A stretch of 64,000 nucleotides of DNA from RBG-16-66-20 sp036560705. GTDB lineage: Bacteria; Pseudomonadota; Gammaproteobacteria; Burkholderiales; SG8-39. The stretch's first letter is position 1. Every line of letters starts with the position of its first letter. Shown here piece by piece: positions 26,282 through 34,424 of the stretch. The stretch spans positions 62,001-126,000 of the forward strand of contig DATBQR010000058.1 in NCBI GenBank assembly GCA_036560705.1, written 5' to 3'. The position numbers were made by a program, and so were the translations under genes. Below the pieces are notes generated by a model, which was given only the letters and a program-made list of their open reading frames with translations, ran no database searches and had not been told where the DNA came from.

Positions 26282-27715
26282 ATGACCTGGGAAATCGTCG
26301 TCGGCATCGAGACCCACACGCAGCTGCTTACGCGGAGCAAGATGTTCTCGGGCGCGCCGAACGCGTTCGGCGCCGCGCCGAACAGTCAGGCCTCCGCGGT
26401 GGACATCGCGCTGCCAGGCACCTTGCCGGTGGCCAACCGCGCCGCGATCGAGCACGCCATCCGTTTCGGGCTGGCTGTGAGGGGAAAGATCAGCTCGCGC
26501 TCCGTCTTCGCGCGCAAGAACTACTTCTACCCGGATCTTCCCAAGGGCTACCAGATCAGCCAGTATGAAATTCCGGTCGTGCAGGGCGGCACCGTCCACT
26601 TTTTCGTCGACAAGGCCGAGAAATCGATTCGCCTGACGCGCGCCCATCTCGAGGAAGACGCCGGCAAGTCCCTGCACGAGAATTTCAAGGACCGGACCGG
26701 CATTGACCTGAATCGCGCCGGTACGCCGCTGCTCGAAATCGTCACCGAGCCGGAGCTACGCGGTGCGAAGGAGGCGGTCGCCTACGCGCGCGCGCTGCAC
26801 GCGCTGGTGGTCTGGATCGGCATCTGCGACGGCAACATGCAGGAAGGCTCCTTCCGCTGCGATGCCAACGTCTCGGTCAGGAAAACGGGCGACGGGAAGC
26901 TGGGCACGCGCTGCGAGATCAAGAACCTCAACTCGTTCCGCTTCATGGAGCAGGCCATCGAGTACGAGGCGCGACGCCAGATCGAGATCCTCGAGGACGG
27001 CGGCTCGATCCAGCAGCAGACGCGCCTGTACGATCCCGACAAGAACGAAACGCGCTCGATGCGCTCGAAGGAAGACGCGCAGGACTACCGTTATTTTCCC
27101 GACCCCGACCTGCTGCCGCTGGTGATTTCGGAAAAGGACATCGAACAGATCCGAAATGCGATGCCCGAGCTTCCCGAAGAGAAGCAAGGGAAATTCATCG
27201 CAATGGGTGTTTTACCTGCGCAAGCGCATCAGTTTGTTTCCAGTATCGAGCTGACCAACTACGCGATGGCCGCGATCGCGGGCGCTGCCAGGAACACGAC
27301 GCAGACCGTGACGAATTTGATCGTCGGGCAGCTAAGCGCGAAATTAAATGAAAGCGACGCCGATATCAGCAGCAGCAAGGTGTCGGCGGTTCAATTGCGC
27401 GGCCTTGCCGAGAGAATGGATGACGGCACTCTGTCCGGAAAAATGGCCAAAGAGGTGTTCGAGGCGATGTGGTCGGGCGAAGGGTCCGCGGACGAAATCA
27501 TCGAAAAACGCGGCCTGAGGCAGATCAGCGACTCGGTCGCGATCGAGAAGGTCGTCGACGAGGTGCTGGCGGCGAACGCCAAACAGGTGGAGGATTACCG
27601 GGCCGGCAAGGAGAAAGCGTTCAATTCGCTGGTCGGCCAGGTGATGAAGCGCACCCAGGGCAAGGCGAACCCGGCGCAGGTGAACGAGATCCTGCGGCGG
27701 AAACTGGCGGTCTAG
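26282..27715 (+). CDS. gatB: Asp-tRNA(Asn)/Glu-tRNA(Gln) amidotransferase subunit B
   Basis: A 477-residue kinase-amidotransferase subunit. The N-terminal catalytic cradle begins WEIVVGIETHTQLLT and includes YPDLPKGYQISQYE and NRAGTPLLEIVTEPEL. A helical domain and a C-terminal YqeY-like tail (NSLVGQVMKRTQGKANPAQVNEILRRKL) follow. Part of the central region (about 27165-27420) is noticeably poorer in GC. The gene ends convergently with, and overlaps by four bases, the J-like gene. Confidence 0.97.
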   Translation: MTWEIVVGIETHTQLLTRSKMFSGAPNAFGAAPNSQASAVDIALPGTLPVANRAAIEHAIRFGLAVRGKISSRSVFARKNYFYPDLPKGYQISQYEIPVVQGGTVHFFVDKAEKSIRLTRAHLEEDAGKSLHENFKDRTGIDLNRAGTPLLEIVTEPELRGAKEAVAYARALHALVVWIGICDGNMQEGSFRCDANVSVRKTGDGKLGTRCEIKNLNSFRFMEQAIEYEARRQIEILEDGGSIQQQTRLYDPDKNETRSMRSKEDAQDYRYFPDPDLLPLVISEKDIEQIRNAMPELPEEKQGKFIAMGVLPAQAHQFVSSIELTNYAMAAIAGAARNTTQTVTNLIVGQLSAKLNESDADISSSKVSAVQLRGLAERMDDGTLSGKMAKEVFEAMWSGEGSADEIIEKRGLRQISDSVAIEKVVDEVLAANAKQVEDYRAGKEKAFNSLVGQVMKRTQGKANPAQVNEILRRKLAV

Positions 27716-28476
27716 CGCGGCGGGATCGCCATGCCGCGGTTGCGCTCGAGTTCCTGCAGGTAGCGCCGGTCCCGCTCGAGCTGCTGCTGCGACTGCCGCA
27801 GGCTGTCCTGGTCCTGGCGCCGCTGTTCGGCTGCCGCCCGCTGCTGGTCCGCGATCTGCTTTCTCTGGTCCGCCTGCTCCTGCTGCGCGAGACGCTGCCG
27901 CTCGTATTCGATGCGCCGGTTGTCGGCCTGGCGCTGCATGTCCTGGCGCCGCTCCTCGGCCGTCTGGCGCGCGGCGTCGGTCCGGTCCTTCGCCCAATCC
28001 ACGGCCTCGCGCGTGAACTGGGCCTGTTCGTTCTTCAGGCGCAATTCCTCGGCCTGCCGCAATTCCTCCAGGCGCTGCGCCTCGGCCTTGTGCTTGTGAT
28101 CGAGCCAGACCCAGGCGCCGATGATCGCCACCACGGCCAGCAGCGCGACGCCGCTCATCCAGCCCAGGGGAGAACTCGCGGGAGATTCCGCCGGGTGCGC
28201 GGCGGCGCTGTTCGCCGGCCGCGGCCGACCCATGTCTTCGCCGCCGCTGGAGAGCGCCCGGAAGCGTTCCTCCCTGAGTTTCTCGTCGTAGAGCTTGCGG
28301 CGCACCGGGTCGGCGAGCAGCTCGTACGCTTCGCGCACGATGGTGCGCTCGGCCGCCACTTCCGGCGCCGCGCTCTGCTGGAGCGCGGCGAGCTTGGCGT
28401 CGTAGGCGGCCTTGATCACTTCCGGTTCGGCCGTCGGACTGACCTGCAATGCCTGATAGAGCGTTTTTTTTGCCAC
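27712..28476 (-). CDS. J-domain-like membrane protein lacking HPD, with long coiled coil
   Basis: A 254-residue protein. Residues 4-66 read as a J domain (TLYQALQVSPTAEPEVIKAAY, then REAYELLADPVRRKLYDEKL), but the HPD loop needed to stimulate DnaK is absent: the segment is LAALQQSAAPEV. A single membrane helix lies at about 106-125 and a highly charged Gln/Arg-rich coiled coil at about 127-245. It is probably anchored in the inner membrane with the J-like part in the cytoplasm. It heads a leftward group with three DUF4124-like genes upstream. The function is unknown. Confidence 0.7.
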   Translation of the reverse strand: MAKKTLYQALQVSPTAEPEVIKAAYDAKLAALQQSAAPEVAAERTIVREAYELLADPVRRKLYDEKLREERFRALSSGGEDMGRPRPANSAAAHPAESPASSPLGWMSGVALLAVVAIIGAWVWLDHKHKAEAQRLEELRQAEELRLKNEQAQFTREAVDWAKDRTDAARQTAEERRQDMQRQADNRRIEYERQRLAQQEQADQRKQIADQQRAAAEQRRQDQDSLRQSQQQLERDRRYLQELERNRGMAIPPR

Positions 28477-28506
28477 GCTTGCCTCCCTGGCTGCGCGCGT
28501 CTGACG

Positions 28507-28935
28507 TTACCTGTTGTAGTAGAAATGCGGCTCGAAACCGGGCGCCGGCGAGTCCGGCAGGTTCGGGTCCCGGCGCAGCCGCCACCACGTTCCCCCCGTG
28601 GCATACGACGGTTGCAATCGCGCGGCCTGCCAGCCGCGCGGATCGTAGATCACCACCGGCGCCGGCAGCCGGCGCTCCGCCAGCAGGCGCGCGTAGTAGA
28701 GGCGGTCGGAATCCGCGCGCGCCACGGCGGCTTGGTAGGCGTAGCCGCTCGGGCTTGCCGGCGTCCAGTTCTTCACCCGCGTGGTCTTCACCGGCACGGC
28801 GCCGGGCGCGCCCTGCCGGTCCGAATAGGTCACCTTGCCGGTTGCATCGACGCTTTTGTAAACCGGGCGCTCGGCGCCCGCCGGCGCCGCGACGAGGGCG
28901 AGGCAGACGACGGCCAGTATCCTGAGGGGAGTCAC
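28507..28935 (-). CDS. Exported DUF4124-type protein
   Basis: A 142-residue protein with a signal peptide (LRILAVVCLALVAAPAGA) followed by a DUF4124-like beta module (VYKSVDATGKVTYSDRQG) and a Trp/Tyr-rich C-terminus. The GTG at 28935 is the start that yields the signal peptide; the open frame continues upstream only as a shadow. It lies two bases downstream of the paralogue pair and upstream of the J-like gene. The function is unknown. Confidence 0.6.
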   Translation of the reverse strand: MTPLRILAVVCLALVAAPAGAERPVYKSVDATGKVTYSDRQGAPGAVPVKTTRVKNWTPASPSGYAYQAAVARADSDRLYYARLLAERRLPAPVVIYDPRGWQAARLQPSYATGGTWWRLRRDPNLPDSPAPGFEPHFYYNR

Positions 28936-28937
28936 GG

Positions 28938-29552
28938 CTAGCGCGCGCCGCCCTTGGTCAGTTCGAGGTAGCGTTTCTTGTCCTCGTCGTAGCGGGTGTT
29001 GATCGTGTCGACGTCCCGCTTTTTCGAAGTGAGGAGATCCTGCTGCGTCTTGATGTCGAAATCCAGGTTCTGGATGTCGTTGTTCAGCTTGGCCGGGGGC
29101 TTGTTCTTGCCCTGGTAAAAATCGAGTTCCTTCTTCAATTCGTCCTGGTGCGTCTTCAATGCCGCGATGCGCCGCTCGATATCCTTTACCGCGCCCTCGT
29201 TGTCCTGCAGCGCCCGGCGGCGCGCCTCGTCGATGTCCTTGTCGCTGGTGTAGGTGGCGAGCAGCGCGCGGTTGCGCCGGCCTTCCTCCTTGGTGACCGC
29301 TTCGCGCTTTTTCCTCTCCTCCTCGTCGGCCTCCTTCTTGGCGCGGTCCGCCGCGGATGCCTGCGCGTCGTAGCGCTTGATCACCATGCCCTGCGAGTTC
29401 AGCTGCTCGACCGGCAGCCCCAGGCATTGCGGCGGGATGGACTGGCCGTAGTATTTTTTCCCGTCGTTGCCGGTGCAGCGGTAGGACTGCGCGTCGGCCG
29501 CGAGCGGCGCGAGCGCGAGGCCGGTGATGAACAGTGCGGCGGCGGTCTTCAT
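28938..29552 (-). CDS. Exported DUF4124-plus-coiled-coil protein (paralogue 2)
   Basis: A 204-residue protein with a signal peptide ending ADAQ, a DUF4124-like module with two cysteines (YRCTGNDGKKYYGQSIPPQC), and a long charged coiled coil (about 60-200). It is clearly a tandem paralogue of the next gene upstream: both share KKYYGQSIPPQC, EQLN-QG, RRALLAT-like and RYD-D-KRY-EL blocks throughout. The ATG overlaps the stop of that gene. A periplasmic location is inferred; the function is unknown. Confidence 0.65.
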   Translation of the reverse strand: MKTAAALFITGLALAPLAADAQSYRCTGNDGKKYYGQSIPPQCLGLPVEQLNSQGMVIKRYDAQASAADRAKKEADEEERKKREAVTKEEGRRNRALLATYTSDKDIDEARRRALQDNEGAVKDIERRIAALKTHQDELKKELDFYQGKNKPPAKLNNDIQNLDFDIKTQQDLLTSKKRDVDTINTRYDEDKKRYLELTKGGAR

Positions 29553-30109
29553 GGCTGTTTCGCCTTGCTCGTCAGTTCGACGTAGCGCTTCCGGTCGTCG
29601 TCGTACCTGGCGTTGATCGCTTCCGCTTCCGTCTTCTTCGCCGCGAGCAGGCCTTCCTGCGCCTTGAGGTCGATGTCGATGCTGCCGACATCTTCCCCGG
29701 GCGTTGCGCGGCGTTTTTTGAGCGTGGCGATCTTGCCTTCGACTTCCTTCACCTGCTGCCGATTGCCCTCCAGGGCGCGCCCGCGCGCATCCTCGATGTC
29801 CTTCTCGCTGGTAAAGGTGGCGAGCAGGGCGCGGTCGCGGCGGCCCGCCTCCTTGGAAGCGGTTTCCCGCTTCTTGCGGTCGGCTTCCTCGGCCTCCTTC
29901 TTGGCGCGTTCGTCCGCGGTCGCCTGCGCGTCGATTTTCTTGACCACCAGGCCCTGCGCGTTCAACTGTTCGATCGGCAGGCCCACGCATTGAGGCGGAA
30001 TGCTCTGGCCGTAGTACTTCTTGCCGTCCTTGCCGACGCAGCGATAGGACTGCGCCTGCGCGGCCAGCGGCAGGGCGGCGACGAGGACGACGAGAGCGGC
30101 GCGCAACAT
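29549..30109 (-). CDS. Exported DUF4124-plus-coiled-coil protein (paralogue 1)
   Basis: A 186-residue protein with signal peptide LRAALVVLVAALPLAAQAQ, the module YRCVGKDGKKYYGQSIPPQC, and a charged coiled coil. It is the tandem duplicate of the downstream gene, with which it shares a four-base ATGA overlap. The ATG at 30109 is chosen because it begins the signal peptide; codons upstream in the same frame have no such property. It is the first gene of the leftward group that ends with the J-like gene, divergent from pyrE. Confidence 0.65.
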   Translation of the reverse strand: MLRAALVVLVAALPLAAQAQSYRCVGKDGKKYYGQSIPPQCVGLPIEQLNAQGLVVKKIDAQATADERAKKEAEEADRKKRETASKEAGRRDRALLATFTSEKDIEDARGRALEGNRQQVKEVEGKIATLKKRRATPGEDVGSIDIDLKAQEGLLAAKKTEAEAINARYDDDRKRYVELTSKAKQP

Positions 30110-30198
30110 GGGTACTCCCAGTATGGAACCGGCCTTGATTCTAACGCGGCTGCGGCCCCGGGGTTGACCCCACATTGACCTGCTAGAATCCGCCCGCC

Positions 30199-30888
30199 AT
30201 GCACTCCGCGGATCGCGCTTTCATCGCAGAAACCACTGCGAAAATGCTTCTCGAAGTGAAGGCGGTGCTGTTTTCCGAGGGCAAGCCCTTCATTTTCACC
30301 TCCGGCTGGGCGAGTCCGGTGTACATCGACTGCCGCAAGCTCATTTTTTATCCGCGCATCCGCGCGCAGCTGGTGGATTTCGCCGTCGCCACCCTGGCGC
30401 GCGACGCCGGCTTCGAACAGTTCGACGTCATCGCGGGCGGCGAGACCGCCGGCATCCCGTACGCCGCCTGGATCGCCGACCGCCTCGGACTGCCGATGCA
30501 GTACATCCGCAAGAAACCGAAGGGCTTCGGCCGCAACGCGCAGATCGAGGGCGACCTCCGCGAGGGGGCGAGGACGCTGCTGGTGGAGGACCTCACCACC
30601 GACGGGCGCTCCAAGATCAATTTCTGCAAGGCGCTGCGCGAGGCAGGCGCCGTGGTCGAGCACGTGTTCGTCAACTTCTACTACGACATCTTTCCCGAGT
30701 CGAAGAAAGTGATGGGCGAACTGGGCGTGCGCCTGCATCACCTCGCCACCTGGTGGGACGTGCTGGGCGTGGTGAAGCAGGGCAACTACCTCGCCTCGGC
30801 GCAGATCGGCGAGGTCGAGAAATTCCTCAACGCGCCCGCCGAGTGGTCCGCCGCGCACGGCGGCGCCGCCAGCTTTCCGAGCGGCTAG
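30199..30888 (+). CDS. pyrE: Orotate phosphoribosyltransferase
   Basis: A 229-residue type I phosphoribosyltransferase converting orotate plus PRPP to OMP in pyrimidine synthesis. Visible motifs are FTSGWASPVYIDCRKL, the dimer-loop region IRKKPKGFGRNAQIEGDL, and the PRPP site LLVEDLTTDGRSK. A TAGAAT that could be a -10 lies 14 bases before the ATG, but the -35 spacing (TTGACC, 14 bases) is poor. xthA follows after six bases. Confidence 0.95.
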   Translation: MHSADRAFIAETTAKMLLEVKAVLFSEGKPFIFTSGWASPVYIDCRKLIFYPRIRAQLVDFAVATLARDAGFEQFDVIAGGETAGIPYAAWIADRLGLPMQYIRKKPKGFGRNAQIEGDLREGARTLLVEDLTTDGRSKINFCKALREAGAVVEHVFVNFYYDIFPESKKVMGELGVRLHHLATWWDVLGVVKQGNYLASAQIGEVEKFLNAPAEWSAAHGGAASFPSG

Positions 30889-30894
30889 GCTCCC

Positions 30895-31668
30895 TTGAAG
30901 GTCATCACCCTAAACGTCAACGGCATCCGGTCCGCGGCGAAGAAGGGCCTGTACAAATGGCTCGGCGCGCAGAAGGCCGATGTCGTCTGCCTGCAGGAGG
31001 TGAAGGCCCACGAGACCGATCTCGAGCCCGCCATGCTCGCTCCCAAAGGCTACGTGGGCCACTTCCACTGCGCCGAGAAAAAAGGCTATGCCGGCGTCGC
31101 GCTCTACAGCCGTGCCGAGCCCGGGTCGGTGGTGAAGGGCTTCGGCGTGAGGGAGTTCGACGCCGAGGGGCGCTTTCTCGAGGCCAACTACGGAAAGCTG
31201 TCGGTGATCTCGCTCTACCTGCCGTCGGGCTCGGCCGGGCCGCACCGCCAAGCATCAAAATTTCGCTTTTTGGATAAATTTTTTATCCACTTGAAAAGAC
31301 TTAAAGACAGCGGCCGCGAAATCATCCTCTGCGGCGACTGGAACATCGCGCACCAGCAGATCGACCTGCGCAACTGGCGCTCCAACCAGAAGAACTCCGG
31401 CTTCCTGCCCGAAGAGCGCGCCTGGCTGACGCGGGTATTCGAGGAGGTCGGCTTCGTCGACGTCTTCCGGACGCTGAACAAGAAGCCCGACCAGTACACC
31501 TGGTGGTCCAATCGCGGTCAGGCCTGGGCCAACAACGTCGGCTGGCGCATCGACTACCAGATCGCCACGCCGGGCGTGGCGGCGACGGCGCAGCGCGAGT
31601 CGATTTACCTGAAAAAACGCTTCAGCGACCACGCGCCGCTGATCATCGACTACCGCTGGAAGCTCTGA
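30895..31668 (+). CDS. xthA: Exodeoxyribonuclease III
   Basis: A 257-residue AP endonuclease/3' exonuclease of base excision repair. Catalytic blocks are present: TLNVNGIRSA, QEVKA, LCGDWNIAHQQIDLRNW, YTWWSNR and FSDHAPLIIDY. The start is TTG. Around 31251-31310 the gene becomes strikingly AT-rich and encodes a Lys/Phe-rich stretch (KFRFLDKFFIHLKRLKDSG). The stretch contains a perfect 8-bp inverted repeat (TGGATAAA, TTT, TTTATCCA). Confidence 0.95.
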   Translation: MKVITLNVNGIRSAAKKGLYKWLGAQKADVVCLQEVKAHETDLEPAMLAPKGYVGHFHCAEKKGYAGVALYSRAEPGSVVKGFGVREFDAEGRFLEANYGKLSVISLYLPSGSAGPHRQASKFRFLDKFFIHLKRLKDSGREIILCGDWNIAHQQIDLRNWRSNQKNSGFLPEERAWLTRVFEEVGFVDVFRTLNKKPDQYTWWSNRGQAWANNVGWRIDYQIATPGVAATAQRESIYLKKRFSDHAPLIIDYRWKL

Positions 31669-31699
31669 ACTCCTAGGCCGGGCCGAGCGCGCGCCGCAG

Positions 31700-31990
31700 T
31701 CAGGCCGGCACTTGGCGCCGGTTTCGCCGGCGGTCGAGCCACCAGGCGAGCACCGGCAGTACCGCGAAGCCGCCCGGCATCACGATGATCACGAGATAAG
31801 GCGAGATCCTGGAGAGGCGCCGGAGGTGGGCGCGGATCTGGGCGAGTTCCTCCTGCGTCCATTTCTGCTTGTTGCGCCGTCGCATCAGCACCGGCATCAG
31901 CCCTTTCACCTGGGACATCTCGGAGAGCAGGTATTTGCGCTCGCGCTCGGCGAGCTCGAACGCGCGGCGGACCGGCACGAGGGCGCGCAT
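31700..31990 (-). CDS. Small LETM1-like membrane protein
   Basis: A 96-residue protein with a basic helical N-terminal half (ERERKYLLSEMSQVKGLM) and one hydrophobic hairpin near the C-terminus (SPYLVIIVMPGGFAVLPVLAWWL). The sequence RRLSRISPYLVIIVMPGG resembles the signature of LETM1-like domains, although the full domain is not there. ATG at 31990 is preferred; it lies five bases downstream of the yqjK-like gene. The function is unknown. Confidence 0.5.
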   Translation of the reverse strand: MRALVPVRRAFELAERERKYLLSEMSQVKGLMPVLMRRRNKQKWTQEELAQIRAHLRRLSRISPYLVIIVMPGGFAVLPVLAWWLDRRRNRRQVPA

Positions 31991-31995
31991 GCCGG

Positions 31996-32328
31996 CTACT
32001 TCGGCGCGCCGGCCGGCGCGGCCGCGGCAAAACGCTGCCACCAGCCGTACGCGCCGCGATAAAGGCGCCACAGCGACCAGCCCCTGGCAAGCCAGCCGAT
32101 CGCGCGCCGCGGCCGCAGCGCGGCCAGCAGGGTTACTCCGAAAACGGCGAGCAAAGGATGGTGCCGCGCTTCTTCCAGCGCGCGGAGCGCCGCGCGGAAA
32201 AGGGAAACCGAGAGGAAGGCTGCACCGTCCGCGGGGGCCAGCAGCGCGGCGATGGCCGCGCGCTCTTCCCGCGCGCGCGCCACCAGGCGCGCGCGGCTCT
32301 CGGCTAGGGCAAGAAGACGTTGGCGCAT
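31996..32328 (-). CDS. YqjK-like protein
   Basis: A 110-residue Arg/Ala-rich helical protein (RQRLLALAESRARLVARARE) with a short hydrophobic stretch (HPLLAVFGVTLLAAL). Position and composition match the third member of the E. coli yqjD-yqjE-yqjK cluster. Its ATG shares one base with the stop of the yqjE-like gene. Function unknown; membrane association inferred. Confidence 0.55.
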   Translation of the reverse strand: MRQRLLALAESRARLVARAREERAAIAALLAPADGAAFLSVSLFRAALRALEEARHHPLLAVFGVTLLAALRPRRAIGWLARGWSLWRLYRGAYGWWQRFAAAAPAGAPK

Positions 32329-32684
32329 CAGGGCTGGCCCAGCGTGTCCCGGTCGCGCTCGAGTTCGGCCAGCGTCGCGGCGAGGAGTTTCGGCCGCTCG
32401 CGCAGGCGCAGGCGGGCGATCAGCGCGGCGCCAGCGCCGATGGAAACGAACAGCGCCGCGAGCAATCCCGCGGCGAGCAGGCGGTTGGAGTCCCAGAACA
32501 GCAGCACCACCAGCACCGCGGCGAACACCAGCGCGACCCCGAGGAAGAACAGCGCCACGGCGAGCCAGACCAGGATCTCGACCAGGCGCAGCGCCTGCTC
32601 TTCCAGCTCGGTGGCGGCGAGCCGCGTGCGCGTCAGGGCGAACGACAGCAGCGTGCGAGCTAACTCCCTGACCGGGCCGAGCAT
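32328..32684 (-). CDS. YqjE-like (phage-holin-superfamily) membrane protein
   Basis: A 118-residue protein with two membrane segments (about 36-62 and 68-90) flanked by charged helices. It matches the YqjE / Phage_holin_3_6 family. Despite the family name no phage genes are present; these are chromosomal inner-membrane proteins. It lies between a DUF883 gene and a yqjK-like gene, the same order as in E. coli. Confidence 0.75.
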   Translation of the reverse strand: MLGPVRELARTLLSFALTRTRLAATELEEQALRLVEILVWLAVALFFLGVALVFAAVLVVLLFWDSNRLLAAGLLAALFVSIGAGAALIARLRLRERPKLLAATLAELERDRDTLGQP

Positions 32685-32720
32685 GGACTGTTCCTCGAAG
32701 CCCGGGGGATGAGCGAAAGG

Positions 32721-33035
32721 TCAGCGGCGGCTGATGAGGATGCCGAGCAGCAGGCCGGCGCCGGCGGCGATGCCGACTGCCTTCCACGGATGGTCCTCGA
32801 CGAACTCGTCGGTCGCCTTGGCGGCTTCCTTGGTTTTCACGAGCAGCGCGCGCTCGGCGTCGCCCAGCTTCACCTTGGCGGAGGCCAGCGATGCCTGGAT
32901 GCGCTCGCGCGCGGCGGTGACTTTTTCGCCGGCCTGCGAGGCGGTGGCGCGCAGCAGTTCCTCGGCATCGGCGACCACCACTTTCAGGTCGGCGACAAGT
33001 TTTTCTTTGCTCACATCGGCGGATTGGGCGCTCAT
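32721..33035 (-). CDS. DUF883 (ElaB/YqjD-like) membrane-anchored protein
   Basis: A 104-residue protein consisting of a long amphipathic helix followed by a C-terminal membrane anchor with the family motif DDFVEDHPWKAVGI-like (here DEFVEDHPWKAVGIAAGAG). ElaB/YqjD proteins bind ribosomes and localise to the inner membrane in stationary phase in E. coli. AGGAAG precedes the ATG. It is the first gene of this four-gene leftward cluster and diverges from the AmpG-like gene. Confidence 0.85.
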   Translation of the reverse strand: MSAQSADVSKEKLVADLKVVVADAEELLRATASQAGEKVTAARERIQASLASAKVKLGDAERALLVKTKEAAKATDEFVEDHPWKAVGIAAGAGLLLGILISRR

Positions 33036-33176
33036 TTCCGGACTTCCTGAATGTGCTTGGGGGGAGGGGAGGCTACCGGTTTTTCCACCTGCTGGCAACG
33101 GAAAAGGGAGCGCCGCGAAGAGGCGCGAGAGGGCATCCACAGAGGGCATCCGCGGGGCCGGGTAAGATGCGCCCCG

Positions 33177-34424
33177 ATGGCGCTCGCCGACTACGCCGCA
33201 GCGTTCCGCAGCCGCAAGATCGGCCTGCTGCTGCTGCTCGGTTTTGCCTCCGGCCTGCCGCTCGCCCTCACCGCCGGCACGCTGCAGGCCTGGCTCGCTT
33301 CCGCGAACGTCGACATCGTCGCCATCGGCTGGTTCGCGCTCGTCGGCCAGCCCTACACCTACAAATTCCTCTGGGCGCCGGTCATGGACCGCTACGCGCT
33401 GTCTTTCCTCGGCCGGCGCAGGGGCTGGCTGCTCGTGACGCAGCTGCTGCTCGCGGCGGCGATCGCCTTCATGGGCACGCTCACGCCCGCGGACTCGGCC
33501 TGGCTGCTGAGCGGCACTGCGCTCAGCGTGGCGTTCCTGTCCGCCTCGCAGGACATCGTCTTCGACGCGCTGCGCGCCGACTGGCTGGAGCGCGAAGAGC
33601 GCGGCACGGGCGCAGCGGTGTCGGTGTTCGGCTACCGGATCGCCATGCTGGTGTCCGGCGCCGGCGCGCTGATCCTCGCCGACCAATGGTTGGGCTGGCA
33701 GATGACCTACTGGCTGATGGCCGCATTGATGGGCATCGGCATGCTGGCGACCTGGCTGGTGGTCGAGCCCGAGCCAAAGGGCGCGGCGCCGAAAACGCTG
33801 GACGATGCGGTGGTGAAGCCGTTCGCCGAATTCTTCTCGCGGGAAGGTGCGATCGCGATGCTGCTCCTCGTCGTCCTCTACAAGCTCGGCGACGCCTTCG
33901 CGGGCAATCTCACCACCACCTTCCTCCTGCGCGGACCGGGCTTCTCCCTCACCGAGATCGGCGCCATCAACAAGGGCTTCGGCCTCGTCGCGACCATCGT
34001 CGGCGCGCTCGCCGGCGGCGCGCTGATGGCGAAGATGCGCCTGTACCGCGCGCTGCTGATCTTCGGGCTGCTGCAGGCGCTCACCAACCTCGGCTTCATG
34101 CTGCTTGCCGCGAGCGGCAAGAGCTATGCACTGATGATCACGGTCATCGGCCTGGAGAACCTGTGCGGCGGCATGGGCACCGCTGCCTACGTCGCGCTGC
34201 TGATGGCGCTTTGCGACCGGCGCTTCTCCGCCACCCAGTACGCATTGCTGAGCGCGCTGTCGGCGGTCGGCCGCGTCTACGTTGGTCCGGCCGCCGGCTA
34301 TCTGGTCGCCGGTTTCGGCTGGCAGCTGTTCTTCCTGTTCACCTTTTTCATCGCGCTGCCGGGGTTGGCGCTGCTGATCTCGATGCGCGGCCGCATCGAG
34401 GCGCTCGATGCCCGGCCTACTTGA
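33177..34424 (+). CDS. ampG: AmpG-family muropeptide/MFS permease
   Basis: A 415-residue major-facilitator protein with 12 predicted membrane segments. The N-terminal half reads as AmpG: LLLLGFASGLPLALTAGTLQAWL, then GQPYTYKFLWAPVMDRY and LGRRRGWLLVTQ. AmpG imports anhydromuropeptides for cell-wall recycling. The ATG at 33177 is the first that gives the family start; the open frame upstream is not conserved-looking. The 3' end overlaps the convergent pseudogene by eight bases. Confidence 0.85.
   Translation: MALADYAAAFRSRKIGLLLLLGFASGLPLALTAGTLQAWLASANVDIVAIGWFALVGQPYTYKFLWAPVMDRYALSFLGRRRGWLLVTQLLLAAAIAFMGTLTPADSAWLLSGTALSVAFLSASQDIVFDALRADWLEREERGTGAAVSVFGYRIAMLVSGAGALILADQWLGWQMTYWLMAALMGIGMLATWLVVEPEPKGAAPKTLDDAVVKPFAEFFSREGAIAMLLLVVLYKLGDAFAGNLTTTFLLRGPGFSLTEIGAINKGFGLVATIVGALAGGALMAKMRLYRALLIFGLLQALTNLGFMLLAASGKSYALMITVIGLENLCGGMGTAAYVALLMALCDRRFSATQYALLSALSAVGRVYVGPAAGYLVAGFGWQLFFLFTFFIALPGLALLISMRGRIEALDARPT

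Noticed and set aside
32328..32684. Phage origin of the holin-family gene
   Set aside because: It is the chromosomal YqjE type; no other phage gene, integrase or attachment site is nearby.
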